From: Nostoc sp. 'Peltigera membranacea cyanobiont' 210A
Lineage (GTDB): Bacteria > Cyanobacteriota > Cyanobacteriia > Cyanobacteriales > Nostocaceae
Length of the DNA stretch: 64,000 nt
Assembly: GCF_002246015.1 (NCBI RefSeq)
Contig: NZ_NOLJ01000011.1
Location: 209,722 to 273,721, forward strand
Direction: 5' to 3'
The notes below the pieces were generated by a model. The model was not told the DNA's origin. It made no database searches and saw only the letters and a list, made by a program, of their open reading frames with translations. Below, in pieces: positions 25,210 to 34,673 of this stretch (positions are counted from its first letter, which is position 1; every line of letters begins with the position of its first letter). Both the position numbers and the translations under genes were made by a program.

Positions 25210-27138
25210 CTAAGATTCTCTTCCCGATGCCCAGGTATCACGCCATTTGACAGTACCTTCTTTCGCAATCACCCAGCGGCGATTTACGAGATTTTCGCGT
25301 AGAGGCGATCGCCCTTCCCGCCACATGGCATATTTATAAGCAATTAGCTTACCAGCACTTTCATCAAAGGGAATCTCGGCAAACCAAGTATTGGTGTTGA
25401 TGTACTCTAGGGGATAGGCTTTGCTGATATCCCAGTTACCTAACTCTGGGCAATCTCCTGTCACCACAATGATTTCACCAGGTTTAGTCTCTACGCCATT
25501 GAGTTGGACGCGGACAATTGTTTGTGCTTTTATCCGTTCGCCAACGTGGCTGAAAACAATCACTCCCCGTTCTTCTAGTACTAGGTCATAAATCTTGCCA
25601 TCTTTCACCTCATACTTGTTGCGAGTCACCACGCAGGTATGTTCGCCATCGGGCAATTCTGTTTCTACTTCTGGGAGAGTAACTTCTCCTCCCCGGTTTA
25701 AAGCTACAAAACACAGCGAGTCACGATAGCGGCGTACATAACAGTAAACATCTGGTGTTAAGTATTTTTGCCAGTGACTACCCATTGATACGGCTGGATT
25801 CAGTCGTCGTAAGCCAGACAGCAGCCTGATGCAACGATAAATCTCACTCTCAGTATCCCAATTTTCCATCATTGGGCGGTTATATGGGTCGTTACCGCCA
25901 TCAGTGTCGTTATGCAGATACTGTTCTGTGCCGTAATATATGCAGGGAATGCCGCGACAGGTCATAATTAAGACGATCGCAACCTTCAACATCGCTGGAT
26001 CGGGGTTCAGCGATTGGAAACGGGACATATCATGGTTATCGATGAATGTAACTAACTCTGTTGCCCCGTTGTAGCAATGATCTTGGTCAAAAATATATTG
26101 AATTGTTTGGAATCCCATTTCTGAACCTTGCCCTAGTGCGGCTCGAATTGCCACGCACAACCCAAAGTCTAGAAGTGTCATGCCTGAATGGTTAACAAAT
26201 TCCACTGAGCGATCGTCAGTTGGATTACTATAAATCCATTCACCAAAAATAAATACATCTGGTTTGTGATTGGTCATCTCGCCAGTGAATTCTTGCCAAA
26301 ACCAGATTGGCATATGCTTGACAGTATCCACCCGCAGTGCATCCACACCCCGGTCTAGCCATTGTTTAATTGCTGACTTGATATACTCCCGATATTCCGT
26401 ATTGTTTTCATTAAAGGTTGCTAGACCAGATAGTTCACAGTTTTGTACTTGCCAATCATCTTCCCAGTTTTGCACTTCGCCATAGTGGTGATACCAATGA
26501 TTGACATCATCATTAAAATCAGCAATTTTGACACCATCATCATACAATTCACCTTTACTACCGCTAGTATCAGGTGTGCTATGGTTGCAGACAATATCCA
26601 GCACTAGCTTCATATTGCGCTTGTGCATTTCTGTAATTAACCGATCAAAGGTGGTATTTTTTTCTTCTTGAGTGGCGTTTAAAGAAGGGTTATCTCCGTC
26701 AGCAATATATCGAGGATTAAGCCGTTTAAAGTCTTTTGTCCAATAGCCATGTATTGCTGCATTGCCAACAAATAACTCTTCAACCTGCTCGAACAGTGGA
26801 GTTAGCCAAAGAGCTGTAACTCCCATATTTTTGAGATAATCTAATTTATCGATGACACCTTGCAAGTCGCCACCCCAGTACTTACCCCAATCTTGTCTAG
26901 TTGGATCGTACAGTTCTGAGTTTGCACCTTCGCTGTTATCTGGATCGCCATCATAAAAGCGATCAACTACGAGAAAATAAATTGTTTCCTGACGAAATTC
27001 AATATCTCTGGTGTAAAGGAACTCTAGAGCAATCTCAATATCTAACTGCGGTTCTTGTATAAGAGCTTCTACATTTTCCTTTGCAGGATCTACTTTATAT
27101 TGATCTGGTGAAAACTGGGATGGTGGGGTTTGTACCAT
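25210..27138 (-). CDS. Alpha-amylase family glycosidase (GH13) with CBM20
   Basis: 642 residues. GH13 barrel with nucleophile Asp271 (RVDTVKH), acid/base Glu300 (FGEWIY) and Asp370 (DNHDMSRF); CNHSTPD is region I. The C-terminal 100 residues (NGVETKPGEIIVVTGDCPELGNWD) are a CBM20 starch-binding domain. No signal peptide, so it probably degrades stored glycogen or maltodextrins in the cytoplasm. A beta-rich domain lies between barrel and CBM20. Monocistronic; 465 nt upstream contain no other gene. Confidence 0.96.
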   Translation of the reverse strand: MVQTPPSQFSPDQYKVDPAKENVEALIQEPQLDIEIALEFLYTRDIEFRQETIYFLVVDRFYDGDPDNSEGANSELYDPTRQDWGKYWGGDLQGVIDKLDYLKNMGVTALWLTPLFEQVEELFVGNAAIHGYWTKDFKRLNPRYIADGDNPSLNATQEEKNTTFDRLITEMHKRNMKLVLDIVCNHSTPDTSGSKGELYDDGVKIADFNDDVNHWYHHYGEVQNWEDDWQVQNCELSGLATFNENNTEYREYIKSAIKQWLDRGVDALRVDTVKHMPIWFWQEFTGEMTNHKPDVFIFGEWIYSNPTDDRSVEFVNHSGMTLLDFGLCVAIRAALGQGSEMGFQTIQYIFDQDHCYNGATELVTFIDNHDMSRFQSLNPDPAMLKVAIVLIMTCRGIPCIYYGTEQYLHNDTDGGNDPYNRPMMENWDTESEIYRCIRLLSGLRRLNPAVSMGSHWQKYLTPDVYCYVRRYRDSLCFVALNRGGEVTLPEVETELPDGEHTCVVTRNKYEVKDGKIYDLVLEERGVIVFSHVGERIKAQTIVRVQLNGVETKPGEIIVVTGDCPELGNWDISKAYPLEYINTNTWFAEIPFDESAGKLIAYKYAMWREGRSPLRENLVNRRWVIAKEGTVKWRDTWASGRES

Positions 27139-27603
27139 AAAAAACTCAAAATTTCATCTAATTCACACTTGCAGAACCAACAGTACAACGTTTCGAGTAT
27201 TGTGTGTCACTACAAACTTCGGTATTGTGACATCCTGCCTACGGTGTAGGTATCTATCGCGAGCTAGTTTATAATTCTATCGGTAGATATAATTCATCTG
27301 CTAGAGGATAAAAATAAAGGAATATAGCAGTTGCTGGGTTACAAAAATTTACAATATTTAATTAAATTGACTTGCGGTAAATATTGAGCCTAGCTCGTGT
27401 TTAAGTGTATATTCGACAACAGATTTTAGAAAACCTCAACGCCTGGGAAATTAGTTGTCAATAAAGTTTTGTTACACCCGATCGATACTGAGTAAACCAC
27501 GTATAAGCCAACTTTTTCTCTAGAAGATTCGCTCCATTGGTAAACTGACCATTGTCACTTTCAATCTGTTATTACTATCAAGGAATTAATTTAGGTAGCA
27601 ATT
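27139..27603. other. Divergent intergenic region
   Basis: 465 nt between the amylase start and the acidic-protein start. It carries two promoters by position, small hairpins (for example CCTAC/GTAGG at about 27239) and nothing else I can name. Confidence 0.4.
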
Positions 27604-28656
27604 ATGACCAAATATGACAAGGTTTTTAACTCACCAAAGACATCAGAGGAATCACTAAGTCCAGAGGAAGCGGTGGCGGCGATCGCAACTGTGACTGCGA
27701 TCGCTGATTCATTTATTGAAGAGGTAGATGCAGAAAGTTTAGCGGGTATCCTCTGGGAATTCGAGGTTTTCGAGGAATACTCAGAAGATGAAATTGCAGA
27801 AATAGTTGATAGACTCATCTCCATTGCCGAAGAAGAGGGAATTGGCCCCCTGTTTAATGCCGCCAAAGTATCTCTCTCAGATGAATTAGTGCTAGATGGT
27901 TTTGCTGCTGGGGTAATAGTGCTTTTAGACGATGACCTCGCCATCCCCAAACCAAAACAAGCCTACCTGAAAAAGCTACAAGCAGCTTTAGAACTTGAGG
28001 ATGAAGAAGCAGAGGAAATCATCAAGGAGGTAATTGCAGCCTTTAAAGAAGCAGAAGATGAAGAATATGAAGACGACGATGATGATGAAACAGTGGTCAT
28101 TGAAGATTTTAGCGAACAGACCTATCAATCCCCTTTAGGTAATTTTAGCGTGCCAATTCCGGTTGAGCCGCAGCAGGGCGGTAGAATTCAAAGCCAGGAA
28201 GGAGTAGTTGGCTTTTCTGATGACATCGGTACTTTACTGAGAATCGATTATTATCCTTTCCCCCTAGAACAGTTAGAGGAATTGGAGTCTGTTGGACAAG
28301 AAGAATATTTACAAACAATTTTAGTAGATAAGTATGTACCTCAAGCGATTTTCGCCAATGTACCAGATGCTTCTGTGGAATATACCGAATATCTGGAAAA
28401 TACTTTGCGAGGTGCTTACTACGTGTTAATTGATATGCCCAAAGGTTCCACAATTTCTAAGCAAGAAAATAATGGAACTGCAATCAGATTAGATGCTTAC
28501 CGGGGTTTGCTCACGTTTATCAGTGGGGAATTTTTGTATATAGTTAGTAGTCAGCACAGTTTTATTGACGGTGAAACTCCCGATTCTCTTGAAGAAGAGG
28601 CTGAAGACATCAAAGAAAGTATTTTAGAGTTTGTTGAGACTATAGAGTTCGCTTAG
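27604..28656 (+). CDS. Very acidic hypothetical protein, TerB-like N-terminal part
   Basis: 350 residues. The N-terminal 1-160 region is all-helical and resembles TerB-like (tellurite-resistance) helical bundles (DEIAEIVDRLISIAEEEGIGPLFNA ... ELVLDGFAAGVIVLLDDD). An Asp/Glu tract around 145-170 (EYEDDDDDETVV) leads to a beta-rich C-terminal domain (SPLGNFSVPIPVEPQQG). Very low pI. No signal peptide, function unknown. TerB similarity is an inference from pattern. Confidence 0.7.
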   Translation: MTKYDKVFNSPKTSEESLSPEEAVAAIATVTAIADSFIEEVDAESLAGILWEFEVFEEYSEDEIAEIVDRLISIAEEEGIGPLFNAAKVSLSDELVLDGFAAGVIVLLDDDLAIPKPKQAYLKKLQAALELEDEEAEEIIKEVIAAFKEAEDEEYEDDDDDETVVIEDFSEQTYQSPLGNFSVPIPVEPQQGGRIQSQEGVVGFSDDIGTLLRIDYYPFPLEQLEELESVGQEEYLQTILVDKYVPQAIFANVPDASVEYTEYLENTLRGAYYVLIDMPKGSTISKQENNGTAIRLDAYRGLLTFISGEFLYIVSSQHSFIDGETPDSLEEEAEDIKESILEFVETIEFA

Positions 28657-28746
28657 TACAGTATTTCATTCATTTGTAGCGAAGTAAATTTGGCAGGATT
28701 CTGCGATACCAATGCATCGGCTTGCATTAGATACAGCAGAATTCAA

Positions 28747-28788
28747 AATTCAGGAGTCAGAATTCAGGAGTCAGAATTCAGGAGTCAG
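28747..28788 (+). repeat. Three 14-bp tandem repeats
   Basis: AATTCAGGAGTCAG three times in a row, followed by GGGCTACGCCCCGCTGCGC, a fragment of a dispersed repeat. Intergenic. Twice-seven-bp unit, so STRR-like. Confidence 0.85.
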
Positions 28789-28902
28789 AATGGGCTACGC
28801 CCCGCTGCGCTAACAGAAGTAAAACAGGCTTTGTACCTGGTTTTGAGACTTAGTTTGTGTACTTCACTTTCCTTGAAATCCGCTGTATGTGCTGAAAAAG
28901 AA

Positions 28903-28933
28903 TGTAGAGACGTAGTACTGCTACGTCTCTACA
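28903..28933. repeat. 31-nt palindrome (GTAGAGACGTAG type)
   Basis: Two perfect 13-nt arms (TGTAGAGACGTAG and its complement) with a 5-nt loop. It belongs to a dispersed Nostoc-type hairpin; no neighbour gene end is close enough to call it a terminator. Confidence 0.85.
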
Positions 28934-29089
28934 AGGGTTCAGGATAACGCATATTTAATTTCACCAGAGTATATTCGCCCTGGCTTCGCTCATGTGAGGT
29001 ACATTTGGAAAGGGCAATGTCTGACGACAAGTTCGGAGAAGACAAGAAGTCTCCGGCTCTGCACTGGGTGTCTACGCTTATAATTTTTC

Positions 29090-30904
29090 ATGACAATAAC
29101 CCTGCTGAACAATCGCTATCAAGTTATCCAGGTAATCGGCGCTGGTGGGTTTGGCGAAACCTTTCTAGCAGAAGATGTCCACATGCCTTCTCGCCGTCGC
29201 TGTGTAATCAAGCAACTAAAACCGATAACCAATAATGACCCGCAAACCTACCAACTTATCCAACAAAGGTTTGAACGGGAAGCCGCAACCTTGGAGTATT
29301 TGGGTGAAAGTAGCCACCAAATTCCCAAACTCTACGCCTACTTTTCTGAGAATGGACAATTTTATCTCGTCCAAGAATGGATTCACGGCCAAACCCTGAC
29401 AAAAATTGTCGAAGCCAAAGGATTTGAGAGTGAAACTGCTGTTCGGCAAATTCTCTTGAGTCTGCTTTCAGTTTTAGATTATGTTCACAGTAAAGGCATT
29501 ATTCACCGAGATATCAAGCCAGATAACATTATTCTGCGTTCTATTGATAACGAGCCAGTTTTGATTGATTTTGGTGCAGTCAAAGAAACAATTCGTTCAG
29601 TGGTGAATTCTCCAGGATACCCCACGCGATCGCTTGTTATTGGTACGCCTGGATATATGCCTAGCGAACAAGCCGTTGGCCGCCCAGTTTACGCCACTGA
29701 TATCTACAGTTTAGGTTTAACGGCAATTTATCTGCTGACTGGTAAACACCCGCAAGAACTAGTAACCGATCTAAAAACTGGGGAAATACTTTGGCAACAG
29801 CACGTCCCTAACGTCTCTTCCCAATTGGCGGCAGTACTCAATCAGGCAATTAAGCCTCATGCTGGCGATCGCTACAGCACTGCTAGTAAAATGCTATACG
29901 CCCTGCAATCTGCTAGTAATATACCTACTGAGTTAGCTGCAAATACTTCCACAGTCATTTTTTCTCCCAATGCATCGGCTCGACAAACTCAGCCACTATA
30001 TTCTCTGCAAAACAATTCTGCGATTCCAGGGTCTTCCACTCCTGGAAACTGGCAAAAATCTGCTGTGATTGTTGGCAGTTTGCTCATAGGCGGCTTGATT
30101 GGTGCAGTAGCAATTCCTAGCATCATTCGTCAGCAACAACCAGAAACAACCATTGGCACAACTTCCACGCCATCGCCAGAATCTTTTCCGACTTCTGAAT
30201 CAACTGAACCGCCCGTTTCCTCGCAAACTTCTCCAGTTCCAGTTATCCCTAGCTCTTCACCACGACAGCGACCAACCTCGAATCCCCCAGTTGTACCTAT
30301 ACCACAGCCAGAAAAAGAGCCTATAACTTCAGAGACTCCAGCGCCCGTAGCAACATCCACGCCACAGCCAGAACCAGAAAATGAAGCAAGTGCAGTTCCC
30401 ACACCAGAAGCGCGTTCTACACCACAAAACAAGCCGCGCAGTAAATTAGCTGCCACTGCCAGCAGACAAAGCGTTCCCGCATTCCCTACAGGTACAACAA
30501 GAAACATCGTAGAAGCTACCCTCGGCAAACCAAATCAAGATTTAAGAGGCGCATGGGGCAATACTCGTGCTGTCGTTTACAAACTTGTGCCAAACAAAAT
30601 TGACCTTGGCTACTTATTCGATCGTAATTCTAAAACGCTGCGTCAAACTGAAGTATCTTTTGCTCAATCGGTAGATCCAGAAGTAATGGAGACTACCTTG
30701 AATGGAATGTTAGCAGGGCAAGCCACTGAAGAAATTAAGCAGGGACTCAAACAGGTACAACAGCGCCAATCGGATAATTTTAGTTTTAATAATGGCTCAG
30801 TCAAAGGCCAAATTATTCGCCAAGAATGTGATTTTATTTACATTAGCATTTGGGATGCAGATTTACATAATTTTGTAAATCCATCTACAGCCAAACAGTG
30901 TTAA
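29090..30904 (+). CDS. Membrane-anchored Ser/Thr protein kinase
   Basis: 604 residues. N-terminal Hanks-type kinase domain (about 10-275): glycine loop GAGGFGET, catalytic Asp141 in HRDIKPDN, DFG in IDFGAV and a GTPGYMPSEQ activation end. A Pro/Ser/Thr-rich linker (350-450) follows the single membrane helix at about 324-345 (AVIVGSLLIGGLIGAVAIP). A C-terminal region (460-604) probably lies outside the cytoplasm. This is the standard architecture of cyanobacterial Spk/Pkn kinases. Target unknown. Confidence 0.93.
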   Translation: MTITLLNNRYQVIQVIGAGGFGETFLAEDVHMPSRRRCVIKQLKPITNNDPQTYQLIQQRFEREAATLEYLGESSHQIPKLYAYFSENGQFYLVQEWIHGQTLTKIVEAKGFESETAVRQILLSLLSVLDYVHSKGIIHRDIKPDNIILRSIDNEPVLIDFGAVKETIRSVVNSPGYPTRSLVIGTPGYMPSEQAVGRPVYATDIYSLGLTAIYLLTGKHPQELVTDLKTGEILWQQHVPNVSSQLAAVLNQAIKPHAGDRYSTASKMLYALQSASNIPTELAANTSTVIFSPNASARQTQPLYSLQNNSAIPGSSTPGNWQKSAVIVGSLLIGGLIGAVAIPSIIRQQQPETTIGTTSTPSPESFPTSESTEPPVSSQTSPVPVIPSSSPRQRPTSNPPVVPIPQPEKEPITSETPAPVATSTPQPEPENEASAVPTPEARSTPQNKPRSKLAATASRQSVPAFPTGTTRNIVEATLGKPNQDLRGAWGNTRAVVYKLVPNKIDLGYLFDRNSKTLRQTEVSFAQSVDPEVMETTLNGMLAGQATEEIKQGLKQVQQRQSDNFSFNNGSVKGQIIRQECDFIYISIWDADLHNFVNPSTAKQC

Positions 30905-31270
30905 CTTTCTGGCAAACACCATTCTCAAAAGTTAGATTTTTGTATCCTACAAGACAGACTCAGGATTCAACATAGTGATTTAAAAACTGATTTTATTCGG
31001 CTACAATTAAGATAATTTCAGTCTTCCCAAACACAAAAACCCAATTTTTAGAATTAGTGCATTTGTTTTCTAGATTTTGCAACTAAATCCATAAAAATCT
31101 GTGTTTCCCATTCCCCATCTTTATTTTCAATTCTTAATCTTCATAAAGTTATAAATACGATTATTAAGTTTTTAATAATACTTATCTCAGCTTCTACATT
31201 CATGTCGTAAAGTTCGATTGGAATTGTGTAATCTGAAGACAGCAAAGCTAAATTATTCAATTGAGGTCTG
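30905..31270. other. Intergenic, nothing recognised
   Basis: 366 nt of AT-rich DNA between the kinase gene and a small hypothetical gene. No hairpin, repeat or promoter motif that I can support. Confidence 0.4.
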
Positions 31271-31489
31271 ATGACTCCTACAATCATGCGTCAGCTTTGG
31301 TCAGTGGTTGAAACCGCTCAAGCCAAGCTCCTTTTACAACTGGATGATGCTACCTTGGTGCAGTGGTTAGTGAAACAAACCGAAACGCAAGTGTTGTTAG
31401 ATTCTAACGAAACTGATTTTCTTAGCCACTACATTCAATCTCGACTAGCCCTTATACGCGATCTTGCCCATGAACGCCAGTGTTCATGA
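31271..31489 (+). CDS. Small conserved hypothetical protein
   Basis: 72 residues, helical, no signal peptide. The pattern DATLVQWLVKQTETQ ... DFLSHYIQSRLALIRDLA resembles the small cyanobacterial hypotheticals found in many genomes. Its stop is overlapped by a copy of the GGGCTACGCC dispersed repeat (31488-31514). Confidence 0.6.
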   Translation: MTPTIMRQLWSVVETAQAKLLLQLDDATLVQWLVKQTETQVLLDSNETDFLSHYIQSRLALIRDLAHERQCS

Positions 31490-31514
31490 TGCCTACGGCG
31501 GGCTACGCCAACGC
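31488..31514 (+). repeat. Dispersed GGGCTACGCC repeat
   Basis: Matches the repeats at 59213-59241 and 63769-63797 (complement) with four differences over 27 nt. One copy lies inside the DUF3370 gene. Confidence 0.8.
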
Positions 31515-31546
31515 AAAATCAAGATAAATAGATTGATCGTCAAGCG

Positions 31547-32791
31547 TTATGACTGTTGACTATTAACTTTTTGGGACAAATAACCTTCCACTAAGCAGTC
31601 AGAGCCTACTACACGCCAACGAACACGTTCTAAAGACAACGCCTCAGTCATGGTAGTAAAACCTAAATCGCCCACTGGTGTGGGAGCAATACTACCACCA
31701 ATGATTTTTGGGGCAATAAATGCTAAAACTTTTTGCACTGCTCCTTGAGCGATCGCACTAGCAGCTAAAGTACCACCACACTCCCACAGCACGCTACAAA
31801 AACCTCGTTCATATAAGTACGCCATTGCCTCATCCGGCGTAAGTGATGCTAATTCCACCACCTCCACACCCTGTTTGAGCAACAGTTCTTGAAAATCGGG
31901 GTTAGCACCCTTCTGTGTCAACACCAAAGTTGGAGCATCCGCAGTTTGCCATAGATGGGCACTTGCGGGTAAGTTGAGATGGCGACTCATCACCACCCGC
32001 AGGGGATTATGTGCCCCCACCTGATGGCTGGTTAAGTAAGGATTATCTTGTCGGACTGTATTACCGCCGACAATTATGGCATCACAAGCCGCCCGCACTA
32101 GATGTACTTCGCTGCGGGCTTCTTGACTTGTCACCCAAGCGCTATGACCAGAGGTAGTAGCAATTTTGCCGTCTAAAGTCATGGCATATTTTAAAATTCC
32201 CAAAGGTCGCTTATGGAGAATGCGATGCACAAAAGCTTCATTTAGCTGACGGCAGGCTTCCTCTTCTACTCCAACTAATACTTCGATTCCCGCTGCCCGT
32301 AAACGGGCGATGCCACCTCCAGCCACCAGTGGATTGGGATCAACCATACCCACCACTACTTTTGCCACCCCTGCTTCGATCAATCCTTCCGAACAAGGGG
32401 GAGTACGTCCGTAGTGATTGCAAGGTTCGAGGCTGACATAGATTGTTGCACCACGAGAGCGATTCTCCTGAGGAGAGGCTGCGCCAACGCCTGCTGCTTT
32501 TAAGGCAAACACTTCCGCATGAGGCTCACCTGCGCGAGGATGAAATCCTTCGCCGACAATCTCGCCATCCTTGACAATCACCGCTCCCACTAACGGATTT
32601 GGCGAAGTCCGCCCTAAAGCGCGACGGGCAAGTTCTAAACACCGCAGCATCATGCGAGAGTCAAAGTCAGTTCCTACCTTTTGCTTCGGTGGTGAATTCG
32701 AGCCAGCTGCTGACTCCACTATTGGTGTATTTTCCTGAGTGTAATTTGGTAAGGATGCATCTGCTTGAGCGACCACTGGGGAATTATCCAT
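31547..32791 (-). CDS. ribD: RibD, pyrimidine deaminase/reductase
   Basis: 414 residues from the Met at 32791. Second and third steps of riboflavin synthesis. The deaminase half has HAEVFAL and PCNHYGRTPPC zinc ligands; the reductase half follows from about 210 (ILKYAMTLDGKIAT). The variable N-terminal 50 residues are weakly conserved. An in-frame insertion of about 10 residues (GVGAASPQENRSR) lies just before GATIYVSLEPC and derives from a dispersed repeat. A longer start at 32845 would read into another copy of that repeat, so I reject it. Confidence 0.94.
   Translation of the reverse strand: MDNSPVVAQADASLPNYTQENTPIVESAAGSNSPPKQKVGTDFDSRMMLRCLELARRALGRTSPNPLVGAVIVKDGEIVGEGFHPRAGEPHAEVFALKAAGVGAASPQENRSRGATIYVSLEPCNHYGRTPPCSEGLIEAGVAKVVVGMVDPNPLVAGGGIARLRAAGIEVLVGVEEEACRQLNEAFVHRILHKRPLGILKYAMTLDGKIATTSGHSAWVTSQEARSEVHLVRAACDAIIVGGNTVRQDNPYLTSHQVGAHNPLRVVMSRHLNLPASAHLWQTADAPTLVLTQKGANPDFQELLLKQGVEVVELASLTPDEAMAYLYERGFCSVLWECGGTLAASAIAQGAVQKVLAFIAPKIIGGSIAPTPVGDLGFTTMTEALSLERVRWRVVGSDCLVEGYLSQKVNSQQS
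32459..32490 (+). repeat. Dispersed repeat inside ribD
   Basis: Matches 28 of 32 bases with the inverted copy at 32823-32854. In ribD (minus strand) it is translated. Confidence 0.8.
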
Positions 32792-32822
32792 AATTTTAGG
32801 CAACACTGTAAATATTCTGCAC

Positions 32823-32854
32823 GCGATCGCGCAGCCTCTCCACAAGAGAATCGC
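32823..32854 (-). repeat. Dispersed repeat upstream of ribD
   Basis: Contains GCGATTCTC and GGAGAGGCTGCGC when read on the minus strand. It is inverted relative to the copy at 32459-32490 and lies in the ribD leader. Confidence 0.8.
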
Positions 32855-33070
32855 GCTTTGCTCCTGATAATTAAACAGTAATATCTAGGCGCTATTATTG
32901 GCTGTCTCAACTTACATGAGTCTGTAATATTCACACTTACAGTTCACTGTAGCTTGAATCCATATTGCCAGAGGTTGCCCAAATTCCATAAAGATTTAGG
33001 TTACAGGGTACAAAAGATAATTTTCTTTACTGTCACCTGTAACCTATCCCCTTCCTAACTCTTGTACAAA

Positions 33071-33126
33071 TGCGATTAATCGCATCATTACTCCTAACTC
33101 TTGTACAGACGCGATTAATCGCGTCT
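33071..33126. repeat. Two GCGATTAATCGC palindromes in tandem
   Basis: TGCGATTAATCGCA (33071-33084) and the 20-bp palindrome AGACGCGATTAATCGCGTCT (33107-33126), each preceded by CTAACTCTTGTACA. They lie after mreD and may end the mreBCD transcript. Confidence 0.7.
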
Positions 33127-33135
33127 CTAACTTTA

Positions 33136-33753
33136 CTATTGCTCCAACAATTTCATCCGTTGCCACCAAAGATTCAGGGGATAATAGACCACAGGTGCCC
33201 ACAGACTACTCAGAATGGCAGAGGCAAGAGCGACGCGCTGATAATATGTCCAAATATCTGTCACCTTGCGCTCATTACCGAGCAAAGTTAATTGCAACCC
33301 AAAGATAGTTTCTGCCAAAACTGCCAAAACAAAGACAATTACAGCAATTGAAATAAAATCTTCTTCGATAAAACGCTGTTTCTGGAGCAGACCAGTTAAA
33401 GCCCCCACTATACCTAAACTGATGGCATGAGTCGGGCTAGGTGATGTCATCGAATCTTGAAGTAGCCCCAGAACTATACCTGCCAATGCTCCGGCAAACA
33501 CCGTGCGCTTCACACTCCAAGCTACCACCCAAATTAATAGCCAGTTAGGGCCAATTCCCAACAATTCCATACCTGGGAATCGGGTTGGTAATAAAAGTAA
33601 ACATAATAGTACAGAACTAGCCGTCACTATCCAGCCCAACAACTGACGTATACCGGGATGCCAACGAGCAAGCGGCTGGATTCGGAATTTCGATGTTCGC
33701 TCTGACGATTTTGGCTTTTTCTGCCTGCTACCACCAAATGCAGGAATCTTCAT
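33136..33753 (-). CDS. mreD: Rod-shape protein MreD
   Basis: 205 residues, several membrane helices (WIVTASSVLLCLLLLP, PNWLLIWVVAWSV, AGALAGIVLGLLQDSM). GLLQDSMTSPSPTHAISLG is characteristic of MreD. Works with MreB and MreC in the elongation complex. Third gene of mreBCD; starts 25 nt after mreC. A basic N-terminal extension of about 30 residues precedes the first helix. Confidence 0.9.
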   Translation of the reverse strand: MKIPAFGGSRQKKPKSSERTSKFRIQPLARWHPGIRQLLGWIVTASSVLLCLLLLPTRFPGMELLGIGPNWLLIWVVAWSVKRTVFAGALAGIVLGLLQDSMTSPSPTHAISLGIVGALTGLLQKQRFIEEDFISIAVIVFVLAVLAETIFGLQLTLLGNERKVTDIWTYYQRVALASAILSSLWAPVVYYPLNLWWQRMKLLEQ

Positions 33754-33778
33754 TTTTCTATGGATTTTTTCAAAGAAT

Positions 33779-34573
33779 TTACTTAGACTTTTGCGGCACT
33801 TGATTTGCCGACTCTTGGTTTTCTGGCTTGGGATAAACAGCTACCCAATCGAGAGAGCGGATTGGCGGAAAAAGCTCAATTTTTGCTACTGATGCCGGGA
33901 GTTTCTTTAAATCCAGCGACTTAATTCGTCCTACTGCCAAACCGGAGGGAAATTTCTGACTGTAAGTAGATGTGGAAACTAAATCTCCTACTTTCACATT
34001 TGGAACTTTTTCATAAAACTCCAATACAGCTTCAGCAGAAGAATCTCCTCGCAAAACGCCTTTAGCTGCTGTGCGGCTAATCGATACACCCACTTGACTC
34101 TTGAGGTCACTGATTAACAACACGCGGCTAGTATTGGGAGTTACACTCTCCACCAGACCCACCAATCCGCCTTCTGCCTTGACTACGAAGCCTTCCTGAA
34201 TCCCTGCATTCGCACCGCGATTCAGCGTAACTTGTTGCCACCACTGGTCAGCACTACGTCCTACCACCCGTGCTGGAATTGGTCGTGATGCCAATGGCTC
34301 TTTTTCCACATAGCCTAATAAATCTTGTAGCTTTGTCTTTTGACTTTCCAAATCTACTATACGGGTTTGCAATTCCATCATCCGGGCATCTCTGAGACGC
34401 TCTTCTGGAGTTGGCCCTGACTGCAACATCTCTAATGGACGGATAATTGCTTGGTATGTCTCAAGCACTAGTTCACCTTGAGTCTGTCGCAATATCCAAG
34501 CACTACCAAGTACTAAAGCTAACAACCCAATTTGCAACCCTTTACGATCCCACCAACGCCGTATTGTCACCAT
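33779..34573 (-). CDS. mreC: Rod-shape protein MreC
   Basis: 264 residues: one membrane anchor at about 15-30 (GLLALVLGSAWILRQ), a coiled coil at 55-90, then the two beta-barrel domains (ARVVGRSADQWWQQVTLNRGA ... GLVGLVESVTPNTSRVLLISD). Periplasmic scaffold linking MreB to the wall synthases. Second gene in mreBCD; a 100-nt spacer with three 11-bp repeats follows mreB. Confidence 0.95.
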   Translation of the reverse strand: MVTIRRWWDRKGLQIGLLALVLGSAWILRQTQGELVLETYQAIIRPLEMLQSGPTPEERLRDARMMELQTRIVDLESQKTKLQDLLGYVEKEPLASRPIPARVVGRSADQWWQQVTLNRGANAGIQEGFVVKAEGGLVGLVESVTPNTSRVLLISDLKSQVGVSISRTAAKGVLRGDSSAEAVLEFYEKVPNVKVGDLVSTSTYSQKFPSGLAVGRIKSLDLKKLPASVAKIELFPPIRSLDWVAVYPKPENQESANQVPQKSK

Positions 34574-34624
34574 ATATACCTGTATATACTTATATAAATT
34601 AAGTTCTACTTGGATTCTATTTAT

Positions 34625-34657
34625 ATAGAACCCAAATAGAACTCAAATAGAACTCAA
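34625..34657 (-). repeat. Three 11-bp direct repeats in the mreB-mreC spacer
   Basis: ATAGAACYCAA three times, head to tail. It lies within the spacer of the mreBCD operon. Protein-binding or an RNA processing site are guesses. Confidence 0.65.
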
Positions 34658-34673
34658 TTCTGATATTTTTTTG

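Noticed and set aside
30130..30528. Minus-strand frame in the kinase linker
   Set aside because: Gly/Val-rich shadow of the Pro/Ser/Thr linker.
32792..32845. Upstream start for ribD
   Set aside because: It would include part of a dispersed repeat and non-conserved residues.
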